Part shown: piece after piece, positions 7,208 to 15,640 of the stretch
Layout: each line of letters begins with the position of its first letter
Position numbering within the stretch: position 1 is the stretch's first letter
Assembly (NCBI GenBank): GCA_002432545.1
Contig: DJFR01000151.1
Coordinates: 1 to 28,349 of the forward strand
Length of the DNA: 28,349 nt
Source of the DNA: Flammeovirgaceae bacterium UBA5867
GTDB taxonomy: Bacteria; Bacteroidota; Bacteroidia; Cytophagales; Cyclobacteriaceae
Reading direction: 5' to 3'
Program-made: the position numbers and the translations under genes
The notes under the pieces: generated by a model
The model's input: only the letters and a program-made list of their open reading frames with translations
Told to the model about the DNA's origin: nothing
Databases searched by the model: none

Positions 7208-9868
7208 CTAATTAATCTTTACGATTTTTCGAACTACCTCTGTATTGTTATACCGGATCTTCACCAGGTATGTGCCTTCCGGAAGTCCATTCAACCCGAT
7301 GTGGTTCTCAGTCTCCATACCTTGTATACTCCGGATCGTTTGTCCCATCACATCCAGTAAAGCGATGGATGAAAGTTGTGCTTCCGAAAATTTAACGATG
7401 ATCTCTGACGATGCCGGGTTGGGATATAGTATAATGTTGCTGGCAGATGTACTTTCATTACCAGTGATAAGGTATACAAAATCAGCCGAGCGGCCGGTGC
7501 AACCATTGTCGGATACATCCACAGCGTATACACCGTTTTCCAGCAGACTGATGTCCAATGTCTGGCTGGTGGCGCCATTGATAACTTCGTTGTTCAGATA
7601 CCATTGATAACTTTCTCCCACTGGAGCTGTGAGGGTAGAGCCGTTTAATACAACAGCACCTACCGCATTGCAGAGTTCGTATTCCGCATAGTTTCCGCGC
7701 GCTTCATTTCCTACGGTGTAAAATCCTCCACCTACAGATAAACGTATATCCGAAGCGGCAAGCGTATATACATAGAAGCCGCCTTCATCTTCAATAATGT
7801 CCGGATTCCAGTCGTTGATGGTGGTTGTGGTGAGATTGAAAGATGCCATACCATTTCTTCCAGCTCCGGAGACTTCATCAAAATATCCGGCTACATATAT
7901 ATCGCGATTGTTCACAGCCATGTCATTTACAGTTCCATTTACAAAAGCAGGGTTCCATGTTGTTGCAAGTCCCGATGTAGCATCCAGCGCAGCAATGCCA
8001 TACGGCCTGTATGCACCACCTAGGGATTTGGGGAAATCACCGAGTACATATACCGTGCTATTTTTTACGATCAGTTTGGTTATGCCAGAGCCATTTACCT
8101 CCGGTGCCCAGGCAGCAGGTATTCCTGTAGTGGCATCAACTGCCGCCAGGTGTGTACGTGCAATACCATTGATGAGGTTGAACATGCCCCCTATATATAC
8201 TGTACTGCCGGAAATATCGAGTGTGTTAACAAACTGAATGGTCGTTTTTCCATCACCCACTACAGGGTTCCAGGCGGTGAGTGTACCGGTTGTCAGGTCA
8301 ATGGCTGCGAGGTTCGGACGTGTTGATCCGTTTACATTCAGAAACAGTCCGCCTATATATAGCAGGTTGTCTTTTATCTTCATGCTTCTCACCGCTGTGT
8401 TGTCAAATGTAGCGGTAGTGCCCGTAGCTACCGGTGCCCAAGACAGCAGGGCCCCGGTAGAAAGATTAAAGGCTGCCAGATTTTTACGACTCGATCCGTT
8501 TACGGTGCTGAACGACCCGCCTATATATACGATGTTACTCTGTATAGCCATGGTATATATTTCGCCACCTGAATTCAGCTCGATGGTATACGGCCAGATT
8601 TCTCCGGTTGTTTCGTTAAAGATGATGGCATTGCCGGTAGTCTGAGGTTTAGCAATCGTAAAATATCCACCCGTGAAAACTGTGTTTCCGTTAACCGCTA
8701 CAGCCGTTACGTCAGAATTAAGATTGGGATTCCAGCTCAGCAATGCTCCTGTGTTAACCGTTACAGCTGCTATACCGAAGCGATCCGTAAGGTTTGCCTG
8801 GTTGATGTAACCTCCTATATATAGCGTTGTTCCGGATAAGGCAAGTGTATTAACCGTAGAAAAAGATCCAAGATTGGCATTCCAGGTTGTAACGCCTCCA
8901 TTGGTAGTGCTTACGGCAGCTACCGAGTTTCGGGCGACACCGTTAATAGTTGTGAAATAGCCAGCAACAAACAGGCTGGAACCTGACAGTGTAACTTTAT
9001 AAATATAACCTGTACCGTTTGTGTTAGCCGCCCAGGTAGAAATTACAGTGCCTGTGGTTGTGCCGATGTTGATAGCAGCCAGACCTGTACGGGTGAGTCC
9101 ACCTACAGCATCAAAAATTCCACCGATATAAATGGTGTTGGTAGCTGAGTTTACAGCAAGGGTATATATATCGTTGTCAACAACAGGCGGAACCCAACTG
9201 GTAGCAGCACCGGTTGTAGAATTAAGTGCAGCTAAATTATTTAGTGATTTTCCTCCAATTGAACTGAATTCACCTCCTACATATACCGTTGTGCCTACAA
9301 CTTGTATAGCATGCACAAAACTGTTGGCATTTGGATTCCACGGAAGAAGTGTGTTGGTAGAGATATCAATCGCAGCGATATAATTTCTGTTCTGTCCGGA
9401 TACCTGTGAGAAGTTACCGGCCATGTATAGTGTAGTTCCTTCCAGTACCAGGGTACGCACATAAGCGTTGGGGGCAGGATTGAAACTTGCATCGAGTGTT
9501 TTATCGGCTTTGATGTGAATGAGATTTTCAACCGGTTCGTTATCAACAGCTGTTAACGATCCTCCTATATACCAGCCGCCTTGTCCATCGGACACAACGG
9601 CTGCTACATTTCCGCTTATCACAGGCAGTGCGGCATCGTATATACCGGTGGCAGCATCGATAGCAATTCCATTCCCGGAATATTTACCGGTTTCGTACAT
9701 GCTCGAGCCCATCAGCATGGTATAGCCTTTGTCGTGTGCAATGCGATCAGGTCCGTTCCTGACTACATATGCATCAAGTCTGTGGTCGTTTGATTGAGCT
9801 GACCCTTGTTGTATAACAAAGATCATGAGCAGCACACTGACGAACCGGTATATATAAAGAGGTTGCAT
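7208..9868 (-). CDS. Secreted beta-propeller repeat protein with T9SS C-terminal sorting domain
   Basis: The 886-residue product has a Sec signal peptide (cleavage after QGSAQ near residue 25). Residues about 45-700 contain some 13 degenerate repeats of about 55 residues built on the core VYIGGxFxxVNGxxRxxLAAxxxxTGxxxxWxP, as in delta-60/DUF5122 propeller-like proteins. Next comes an Ig-like segment (APVGESYQWYLNNEVINGAT, about residues 745-800). The end (ILYPNPASSEIIVKF...LLDVMGQTIRSI...GLPEGTYLVKIRYNNTEVVRKIVKI) is a type A T9SS sorting domain: YPNP start, G.Y.V.I motif and basic end. Such proteins cross the outer membrane by type IX secretion and are attached to the surface or released. 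A binding or adhesion role is inference. The DNA of the repeats uses GTA TAT ATA GGN GG for VYIGG again and again. Confidence 0.93.
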   Translation of the reverse strand: MQPLYIYRFVSVLLMIFVIQQGSAQSNDHRLDAYVVRNGPDRIAHDKGYTMLMGSSMYETGKYSGNGIAIDAATGIYDAALPVISGNVAAVVSDGQGGWYIGGSLTAVDNEPVENLIHIKADKTLDASFNPAPNAYVRTLVLEGTTLYMAGNFSQVSGQNRNYIAAIDISTNTLLPWNPNANSFVHAIQVVGTTVYVGGEFSSIGGKSLNNLAALNSTTGAATSWVPPVVDNDIYTLAVNSATNTIYIGGIFDAVGGLTRTGLAAINIGTTTGTVISTWAANTNGTGYIYKVTLSGSSLFVAGYFTTINGVARNSVAAVSTTNGGVTTWNANLGSFSTVNTLALSGTTLYIGGYINQANLTDRFGIAAVTVNTGALLSWNPNLNSDVTAVAVNGNTVFTGGYFTIAKPQTTGNAIIFNETTGEIWPYTIELNSGGEIYTMAIQSNIVYIGGSFSTVNGSSRKNLAAFNLSTGALLSWAPVATGTTATFDNTAVRSMKIKDNLLYIGGLFLNVNGSTRPNLAAIDLTTGTLTAWNPVVGDGKTTIQFVNTLDISGSTVYIGGMFNLINGIARTHLAAVDATTGIPAAWAPEVNGSGITKLIVKNSTVYVLGDFPKSLGGAYRPYGIAALDATSGLATTWNPAFVNGTVNDMAVNNRDIYVAGYFDEVSGAGRNGMASFNLTTTTINDWNPDIIEDEGGFYVYTLAASDIRLSVGGGFYTVGNEARGNYAEYELCNAVGAVVLNGSTLTAPVGESYQWYLNNEVINGATSQTLDISLLENGVYAVDVSDNGCTGRSADFVYLITGNESTSASNIILYPNPASSEIIVKFSEAQLSSIALLDVMGQTIRSIQGMETENHIGLNGLPEGTYLVKIRYNNTEVVRKIVKIN

Positions 9869-9913
9869 AGGTAGAGCGTATTATGAGGGTAACTTACAAA
9901 TATGCCGACTGAA

Positions 9914-10543
9914 TTAATTCCCGATCGGTTTCAGATAACTTATGCCGATGATCCAGGCGCGGTTGTTATTGCGTGTGTCATCGTTGAGTTTCTTTTGCAG
10001 ATCAAGCAGTCCCATTTCGTAACGGAAATCAAGCGATAAACTTCCGTTCTTCAGTATATATTCGATACGACCGCCTGCATTGGGACCTATATCAAAACGT
10101 GATGCTTCACTTTTTTCGAAATCAAAATCTTCGCTGGCCTGGTCAAAGCCTTCCATTTTATATTTACCGCTTACCCAGTACGCTGTATATATACCGGCCG
10201 TGAGGTGTGCTTTAAAGTTATCGAGTGCTGGAATAATGAATCCATAGTCCAGCATGATGGGTACTTCCAGGTAATTCGCTTCAAGCTGGTCTGTTATACC
10301 ATCGCATACTTTGTGATAGTATCCTTTCTGAGTGTATTGCAGTTCCAGTTGTAAGCCGATGTTGCTGTTTACCTGCTTAAAAGCAAGGGCACCAAAGGTA
10401 AAGCCTATGTTGGACACTTCCTTCCAGGGCGTTTTTGTTTTATAGTTGGAGAATGTTGTTCCGGCTTTTGCACCAATAGACCACAGCTGGGCATGGGTAA
10501 CAACGGGTATGGAAATAAAGAAGCAGAGTATAAGTTTTTTCAT
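9914..10543 (-). CDS. PorT-family outer membrane beta-barrel protein
   Basis: The 209-residue product starts MKKLILCFFISIPVVTHAQ, a signal peptide cleaved after HAQ. The mature part begins LWSIGAKAGTTFSNYKTK, the typical first strand of the OMP_b-brl_2/PorT-like barrels, and continues with alternating strands: SNIGFTFGALAF, GLQLELQYTQKGYYHK, NYLEVPIMLDYGF, FKAHLTAGIYTAYWVSGKY, GPNAGGRIEY, LSLDFRYEMGL, and an aromatic-rich end. An eight-stranded outer membrane barrel is expected. The frame opens at 10564, but the signal peptide begins at the second methionine, so ATG 10543 is preferred. Function is unknown. It lies 45 bases upstream of the T9SS propeller gene on the same strand; co-transcription is possible. 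Confidence 0.88.
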   Translation of the reverse strand: MKKLILCFFISIPVVTHAQLWSIGAKAGTTFSNYKTKTPWKEVSNIGFTFGALAFKQVNSNIGLQLELQYTQKGYYHKVCDGITDQLEANYLEVPIMLDYGFIIPALDNFKAHLTAGIYTAYWVSGKYKMEGFDQASEDFDFEKSEASRFDIGPNAGGRIEYILKNGSLSLDFRYEMGLLDLQKKLNDDTRNNNRAWIIGISYLKPIGN

Positions 10544-10583
10544 AGACAGGATATAGCGTACCAAAAATGACTAAAGCGGGCTG

Positions 10584-10606
10584 GTATACATGTTATGCAT
10601 GTATAC
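10584..10606. terminator. Perfect 9-bp hairpin downstream of a lipoprotein gene
   Basis: GTATACATG (10584-10592) pairs exactly with CATGTATAC (10598-10606) around a 5-base loop. It follows the stop of the lipoprotein gene at 10620 on the minus strand and precedes the barrel gene start at 10543. There is no clear T-run, so it may be a weak terminator or a processing/stability hairpin. Confidence 0.55.
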
Positions 10607-10619
10607 TATATATCTGTTA

Positions 10620-11054
10620 TCAATAAGGTTCCAGAATAAACTCTATGGTGGAGGGGCCGTCTTTTATACCCGTGTCGCGGTTAATGACAAGAACCATTTT
10701 TCGGGGTGTAAGACTTTCGATTACCCATAGTTCTTTGGGAGCATCGGCTGGCAACAACTGCAGAATGGTGTTGTTGTTTTTAACAGACCAGTTGCCTGAA
10801 TCTGTTTTACCGCTAACCTGTATCCGATTAAAAGTGGATGTGGTGTCGGTGGTTGGGGAGGGTTCTGCCAGAGTCAACCTGTACTGACTCAGATCGCTGG
10901 TGTTGTCCTTCACACCATCAATATATACCTCTGTAAGTTTCCAACCACCGGCCACAATGCACATCCTCGATGGGCAGTCCGGAATACTTTCCGAACAGGA
11001 CGCCGAACAAACTGTTGCTAAAGCCAACGCAACAACTATAATATTTTTTCTCAT
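10620..11054 (-). CDS. Lipocalin-like lipoprotein
   Basis: The 144-residue product has a type II signal peptide (MRKNIIVVALALATVCSAS then Cys20). The mature part (VAGGWKLTEVYIDGVKDNTSDLSQYRLTL, then ISO-type strands FNRIQVSGKTDSGNWSVKNNNTILQLLP and RKMVLVINRD) fits the lipocalin-like family of small Bacteroidota lipoproteins, in which GxWxL opens the barrel and GxW marks a central strand. The lipidated cysteine is followed by SESIPD rather than a long acidic run, so a surface-export signal is less clear than in the lipoprotein at 1276-1734. Extra cysteines in PDCPSRMC could form a disulfide. Ligand unknown. Confidence 0.8.
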   Translation of the reverse strand: MRKNIIVVALALATVCSASCSESIPDCPSRMCIVAGGWKLTEVYIDGVKDNTSDLSQYRLTLAEPSPTTDTTSTFNRIQVSGKTDSGNWSVKNNNTILQLLPADAPKELWVIESLTPRKMVLVINRDTGIKDGPSTIEFILEPY

Positions 11055-11342
11055 ACTGAATAGAGTATTCCTGAATTATGCAACGCTATATCCAACTGAA
11101 CAAATCATGGTAACGGTACGGCTATCGGTTCTTATCATATCACAACTGGTATGCTGGCCTGCAGCTATAGCAGTATATGAGTTTGCATATGTCAGGAATA
11201 GAGAGGGTCTTTCAGTACGCATAACTTCTTTAAGTGAGGCGAAGGTAGTGTATGGGATCTATTGAATGCATCACACGAAAATGTGAGCGTACGGGTTACA
11301 TTAAAAATATAAATATATAGTGAATGAAGCTTGCTTAAGAAG
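11055..11342. other. Intergenic region between lipoprotein gene and response regulator
   Basis: About 290 bases without a convincing gene. Apart from the hairpin at its right end I see only A+T-rich and TATA-containing sequence. The promoter of the lipoprotein gene (starting at 11054, minus) should lie here, but no good TAnnTTTG match was found. Confidence 0.4.
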
Positions 11343-11354
11343 TTAAACAAGCTT
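11327..11354 (-). terminator. Possible terminator hairpin at the end of the response regulator gene
   Basis: AAGCTTG (11327-11333) and CAAGCTT (11348-11354) are inverted copies flanking the stop codon of the response regulator (11343-11345). A T-rich stretch lies further on (about 11295-11320 read leftwards). The stem is only 7 bp with a 14-base loop, so this is tentative. Confidence 0.3.
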
Positions 11355-11987
11355 TTCATTGATAGCTTTTGATACGGCTTCTGTCTGACTGCGCACCTGG
11401 AGTTTCTCGTAAATGTGTTTGATGTGTGTGCGCACAGTATCGATGCTGATGCTGAAATGTGCTGCGATAAGTTTGTAGCTGTTGCCTTTGGACAGGCTGG
11501 CAAGAATTTCTTTTTCGCGGGCGGTGAGCTGGTATTTGTTGGCTTGGTCTGCAGGCAGTTGTTGCAACTGTGCTACGACCAAACGCGCTATGCCCGGACT
11601 CATCGGTGCACCACCATTCATTACTTCGTGTATCGACTCAATTAATTTTTCGGGTAAATATTTCTTCAACAGGTAGCCGGAAGCACCTGCACAGATAGCA
11701 TCGAGTACGTGTTTATTATCATCAAACACGGTGAGCATAAGTATATAAATAGAAGAGTTGAATGACCTGACTTTTTTAACGGCTTCAATACCGTTCATGC
11801 CGGGTAAATCAATATCCATCAATATAACTTCGGGTTGCAGATTTTTTACCTGTTCTTCTACATGCAATACTTCACCAAAGCTGCCGGTAAGAACAAAATC
11901 TGTGGAAAGGGATATCAGCGCGCTGACACTTTCGCGCAATTGCTGATTATCTTCATATAAGAGTAGCCGGATCGACACAGTCTGCAA
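11343..11987 (-). CDS. NarL/FixJ-type response regulator (REC + LuxR HTH)
   Basis: The 214-residue product has an N-terminal receiver domain (residues about 5-125) with the acidic pair E12-D13, phosphoacceptor Asp58 in EVILMDIDLPGMNG, conserved Thr in LMLTVFDD and Lys in GYLLKK. The C-terminal LuxR-type helix-turn-helix (residues about 150-210) shows QLTAREKEILASLSKGNSYKLIAAHFSISIDTVRTHIKHIYEKLQVRSQTEAV. It is expected to be phosphorylated by the kinase encoded 35 bases upstream (12023-15496), whose HisKA_3 domain is the usual partner of NarL-type regulators, and then to bind DNA as a dimer. Targets are unknown. Confidence 0.95.
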   Translation of the reverse strand: MQTVSIRLLLYEDNQQLRESVSALISLSTDFVLTGSFGEVLHVEEQVKNLQPEVILMDIDLPGMNGIEAVKKVRSFNSSIYILMLTVFDDNKHVLDAICAGASGYLLKKYLPEKLIESIHEVMNGGAPMSPGIARLVVAQLQQLPADQANKYQLTAREKEILASLSKGNSYKLIAAHFSISIDTVRTHIKHIYEKLQVRSQTEAVSKAINEKLV

Positions 11988-12022
11988 TATAAGTGAAGGG
12001 ATTATTTCTACAGATACCCTGA

Positions 12023-15000
12023 TTATGTGAGAGGGATGCGCACGATGACGCTGGTACCCTCGGCCGGCACTGATTCAATCTGTAATACTGCGTGTATCGA
12101 CTCGGCCCGGTAGCGCATATTTTTTAAACCATTGCCGTTGGAAATCAGCGCACTATCAAACCCAATACCATCATCGCTGATGCGCAGACGTATGCCCTGT
12201 GCAAAACGTGTAAGGTGCACCACCAATTTTTTGCATCGACTATATTTGGCAGCATTGTTAATGGCTTCTTTAAAAATGAGGTAGAAGTCCTTGCGTACGT
12301 GCAGATCCATGCGGGCCGTGGTAAAATCTCCGTCTTCAATAAACTCATAGTATATATCCTGCGGCTCCAGAATTTCTGCCGTAAACTCTTTCATGCGGAT
12401 AATAACTTTTTCGAGCGAGTCATTTTCCGGGTTGATGGCCCATACTATATCACTCATACTCTCCTGCATGAGTGCTGCATTCTGGCGAATGGATTTCAGG
12501 TAGGTTTGTGATGCTTCGGTTTCGCGTTTCTCCAAAGCAATGTTGCTCATGATCTTGATACTCGACAGCGTGGAGCCCATGTCGTCATGCAGATCGCGCG
12601 CAACTTTACTGCGTATCTGTTCTTCAACAAAGTAGCGGCTTATCTTGGCGCTGCATATCGCGGCAATCTCTTTCATCATGTGCAGGTGCCACGAGTTAAA
12701 GTATCGTTTATGTGTGTTCTCTGAATCGATCACACCAAATACTTTTCCTTCTACGATGATCGGTACGGTTAGTTCCGACAGCCGCGTTTTATCATCTATT
12801 ATATAGCGTCTGTCTCTGGATGTATCGGCTATAATTTCCGCTTTACCGGTTTTGGCAACGGTGCCTACTATACCTTTACCTATCGGGATCTCGATCGGGT
12901 TTACAATCTGGTAAGGTTCACGACTCTTCGGGCCTGCGGCTGCTTTTTGTACCAGTATCTCATATTCGGGTATAACAAGATATACCACGCAATCTTCAAA
13001 CTTGAGTAACTCAACACAGTTGATGGCGATGGTCCAGAATACATCTTTCACCGTGTTTTTGTTATAGAGCGAAGTTGCAAACTGATTCAGGATTTTCTGC
13101 GCGATGAACGTGCGTTGCAGGGAGACAATGCCGGAGTATAGTGCATAGCCTGCTATACCAATTAGTATACCTATAAACCAGAACTGTTTCCAGAAAGGAG
13201 GTGTAATGGTAAATTCGATCGAAGCGATGTTGGAAGATTCCTGTCCGGTAGGATCTATAGCCTTTACCTGAAATGTATAGTGGCCGTCACGCAGGTTTAC
13301 ATAGTGCGCATTATGTTTGTTGCCGGCATCGATCCAGTCATCATCAAAACCATCAAGCTTGTAAAAATATTTTACCTGTGCTGGGAAGGTAAAGGTAAGC
13401 GCAGCAAACTCTACCAGTAATTCATTGTGCTTGTATGAGAACACCGGGTCTTTATCGCTCGTAACAATGCTATCGCTCACAGTCGCGTGTGTAATCACGA
13501 CTGGAAATTTTTCAGTATGATGCACAAGACTATCCGGATGGAATTTGATAAACCCGTTGCCGGCACCGGTAAGAAGTTCGCCTTTGCTATTGCGTGAAAT
13601 GGTATTGCTGAGGTTTGTAAAAGGAAGTCCTGCCGCTTTATCATAGTGGCGTATAATTTTTCCCCGTGCATCTATACATGTAAGTCCTTTGAATGATGCG
13701 AGCCACAGGTTTCCGTGTTCATCGGCTTCAATCGCATGAATGGTACTTTCAGGAAGTCCGTTCTCGATGGAAAACGTTGTGAAGTTTTTCCCGGGGGGAG
13801 CTTTGTACGAAAATTTACTGATTCCTCCTGATGTAGTGGCAATCCATATATTTCCATCCTTATCCTGCGCCAGATCGTTTACCAATGCCGAATGCAGGCG
13901 ATGTGGATTGCTGGGATCTATACCGCTATACTGAAATTTGCGGGTTCGTAAATCATATTGAAATATACCATAGCTGTAATCGCCAATCCATACTTTATGA
14001 TGTGCAGTATCGGAGAGGAGGGATGTAGGCCGCGAAGCAAAAAGGCCATCCTCACGCTCGGTAAAAAGTTTCCATTCGTGTGTTTGGGTGTTGTAGTGAA
14101 ATACACCATAATGCAGCGAGGCAAACCAGAAGTTACCTTCGCCATCTTCAATCATATCATTGAAGAGATAATCGTCTTCTTTGGCAGGATGAGGAAAGAC
14201 CGAGAAGCGTAAATGGGTTGTATCCGAAACAAATATATGCCGGCTTGTTAATACCCAGAGGCGATGGTGTGAATCTTCAAAAGTATAAGAGCATTTGAGA
14301 AGTGGTTTACCGCCTATCGTGGCAATCTCCTGTATAGCACCGTTCTGCTTGTTAATAACCATAAGGCGATCGCGCGTATAGGAGCTTACATAGTATTTAT
14401 TGTCGATAGCGTGATCAAGTATATGGTAACAATTTCCAGCCGGCAGCGCGCTGGTGTTGGTAAATACCGGGGTGAAGGGGAAGAGATTGGTATGCTGATC
14501 GTAAATGCGAATGCCCCGCGAAGTGCCGATCCAGATAATGCCGTTGTGCTGATATATACTCGTTGCCTTCTCGTGATGTATACTGAATGGATTGATATCA
14601 TCCACCATCAGCGGAGAAGCTTCTTCAGTTTCCGGATTAACGGTCCATACACCTTTCAGCGTAGGTATAATAATAAGTTCGGGCTGACCTTTGATTAACG
14701 AAGAAGGTTTGTCGGGTATAATTTCTTTCAGCTCGCTGCTGTCGGTCTTAAATACATATAGCCTTTCCTGCCCAAAGAAAACCTTGCGATGATTATCCGT
14801 TGTGTGCAGGTAAACGAAGTCTGAAGTATAGTCGCCACCATAATATTGAAAAGTATGCGTGCGTGTACTGAAGCTGAATAGCCCGGCCGTTGTACCGAGC
14901 CAGAGTTCGTCCATCGACTTGTATGCAATTTTTTGTATCGCTGTATAGGCACTTGCCGGTCGCCACGGTAAGGCTGTGCGCACAAACTCGCGCCAGGGAA

Positions 15001-15496
15001 AATGTGTAAATGTATTGGCTATAAGATCGTAGTAACAAAGGTCGCGGGCATCGGGTGCAATCCAGATACGGTCATATGCATCGGCATATATATCCCACAC
15101 GAGTGCGTTGCTAAGTTTATTTTTTTTAGGTTGATTGCTGTCAGGACTGGCGGTGAAGATATATAAGCTGTCCTTTTCTGCGTTTAGTACATTGAGTCCA
15201 TTCCACGTGGCCACCCAGAGACGTCCTTTACGATCTTGCTCGATGTCGTTGATATGTTCGTGCGAGATTTTAAAAGGCACGTTGCCCGGGCGATAGATTC
15301 TGAATTGAAAACCATCGTAGCGGTTCAATCCGTTGGCAGTACCGATCCACATAAAGCCGGAGCGGTCTTTCAGGAAAGAAGTTACACGGTTGTCAGACAA
15401 TCCATTTTGCTCGGTGATCGTTTCAAAATGGTAGTACTGACCTTTCGCCAGTGAAGCGAACAGAAAAAGAAATATAAAAGTCGCGTGGGGTCTCAC
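12023..15496 (-). CDS. Two-component sensor histidine kinase: propeller / Y_Y_Y / GAF / HisKA_3
   Basis: The 1157-residue product begins with a signal peptide (cleaved after SLAKGQ near residue 20). Residues about 20-690 are two-component-regulator propeller repeats, beginning with the hallmark NGLSDNRVTSFLKDRSGFMWIGTANGLNRYDG. A Y_Y_Y domain follows (about 690-770: FFYKLDGFDDDW-type core, NLRDGHYTFQVKA), then one membrane helix (FWFIGILIGIAGYALYSGIV). The cytoplasmic part has a GAF domain (about 800-950: FEDCVVYLV, GIVGTVAKTGKAEII, VPIIVEGKVFGVIDSE), a HisKA_3 dimerisation domain with phospho-His970 in ARDLHDDMGS, and an ATPase domain with NAAKYS, SDDGIGFD and NGNGLKNM. It is not a hybrid HTCS because no REC or AraC domain is fused; the regulator is the next gene. 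The propeller is expected to sense a periplasmic ligand, often a glycan, but the ligand here is unknown. Confidence 0.95.
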   Translation of the reverse strand: MRPHATFIFLFLFASLAKGQYYHFETITEQNGLSDNRVTSFLKDRSGFMWIGTANGLNRYDGFQFRIYRPGNVPFKISHEHINDIEQDRKGRLWVATWNGLNVLNAEKDSLYIFTASPDSNQPKKNKLSNALVWDIYADAYDRIWIAPDARDLCYYDLIANTFTHFPWREFVRTALPWRPASAYTAIQKIAYKSMDELWLGTTAGLFSFSTRTHTFQYYGGDYTSDFVYLHTTDNHRKVFFGQERLYVFKTDSSELKEIIPDKPSSLIKGQPELIIIPTLKGVWTVNPETEEASPLMVDDINPFSIHHEKATSIYQHNGIIWIGTSRGIRIYDQHTNLFPFTPVFTNTSALPAGNCYHILDHAIDNKYYVSSYTRDRLMVINKQNGAIQEIATIGGKPLLKCSYTFEDSHHRLWVLTSRHIFVSDTTHLRFSVFPHPAKEDDYLFNDMIEDGEGNFWFASLHYGVFHYNTQTHEWKLFTEREDGLFASRPTSLLSDTAHHKVWIGDYSYGIFQYDLRTRKFQYSGIDPSNPHRLHSALVNDLAQDKDGNIWIATTSGGISKFSYKAPPGKNFTTFSIENGLPESTIHAIEADEHGNLWLASFKGLTCIDARGKIIRHYDKAAGLPFTNLSNTISRNSKGELLTGAGNGFIKFHPDSLVHHTEKFPVVITHATVSDSIVTSDKDPVFSYKHNELLVEFAALTFTFPAQVKYFYKLDGFDDDWIDAGNKHNAHYVNLRDGHYTFQVKAIDPTGQESSNIASIEFTITPPFWKQFWFIGILIGIAGYALYSGIVSLQRTFIAQKILNQFATSLYNKNTVKDVFWTIAINCVELLKFEDCVVYLVIPEYEILVQKAAAGPKSREPYQIVNPIEIPIGKGIVGTVAKTGKAEIIADTSRDRRYIIDDKTRLSELTVPIIVEGKVFGVIDSENTHKRYFNSWHLHMMKEIAAICSAKISRYFVEEQIRSKVARDLHDDMGSTLSSIKIMSNIALEKRETEASQTYLKSIRQNAALMQESMSDIVWAINPENDSLEKVIIRMKEFTAEILEPQDIYYEFIEDGDFTTARMDLHVRKDFYLIFKEAINNAAKYSRCKKLVVHLTRFAQGIRLRISDDGIGFDSALISNGNGLKNMRYRAESIHAVLQIESVPAEGTSVIVRIPLT

Positions 15497-15619
15497 AACT
15501 CGATAAGTTAGTAATTTTTAGAACGATCAAATACGATACATAGCAAAGTAAGGTTTGAACGAACGGCAATTTCGCTTTTTGATCAACGTAATTCATACCT
15601 CACTTTCAGGGTTTTTATT

Positions 15620-15627
15620 TAGTTTTG
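15620..15627 (+). promoter_or_regulatory. Putative -7 box TAGTTTTG of ftsK
   Basis: TAGTTTTG is an exact TAnnTTTG match ending 13 bases before the ftsK ATG, giving a very short leader. It lies in the 144-base divergent region between the kinase gene and ftsK. No -33 TTG at the expected spacing was found. Confidence 0.55.
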
Positions 15628-15640
15628 CGGGAATCAGAGC

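Noticed and set aside
7208..9868. DNA-level tandem repeat in the propeller gene
   Set aside because: The repeats are conserved at the protein level but diverged in DNA except for the VYIGG codons, so they are listed as protein repeats only.
11192..11503. Minus-strand frame of 103 codons over the end of the response regulator
   Set aside because: It is another frame of the LuxR HTH coding sequence and runs into a non-coding tail; no domain.
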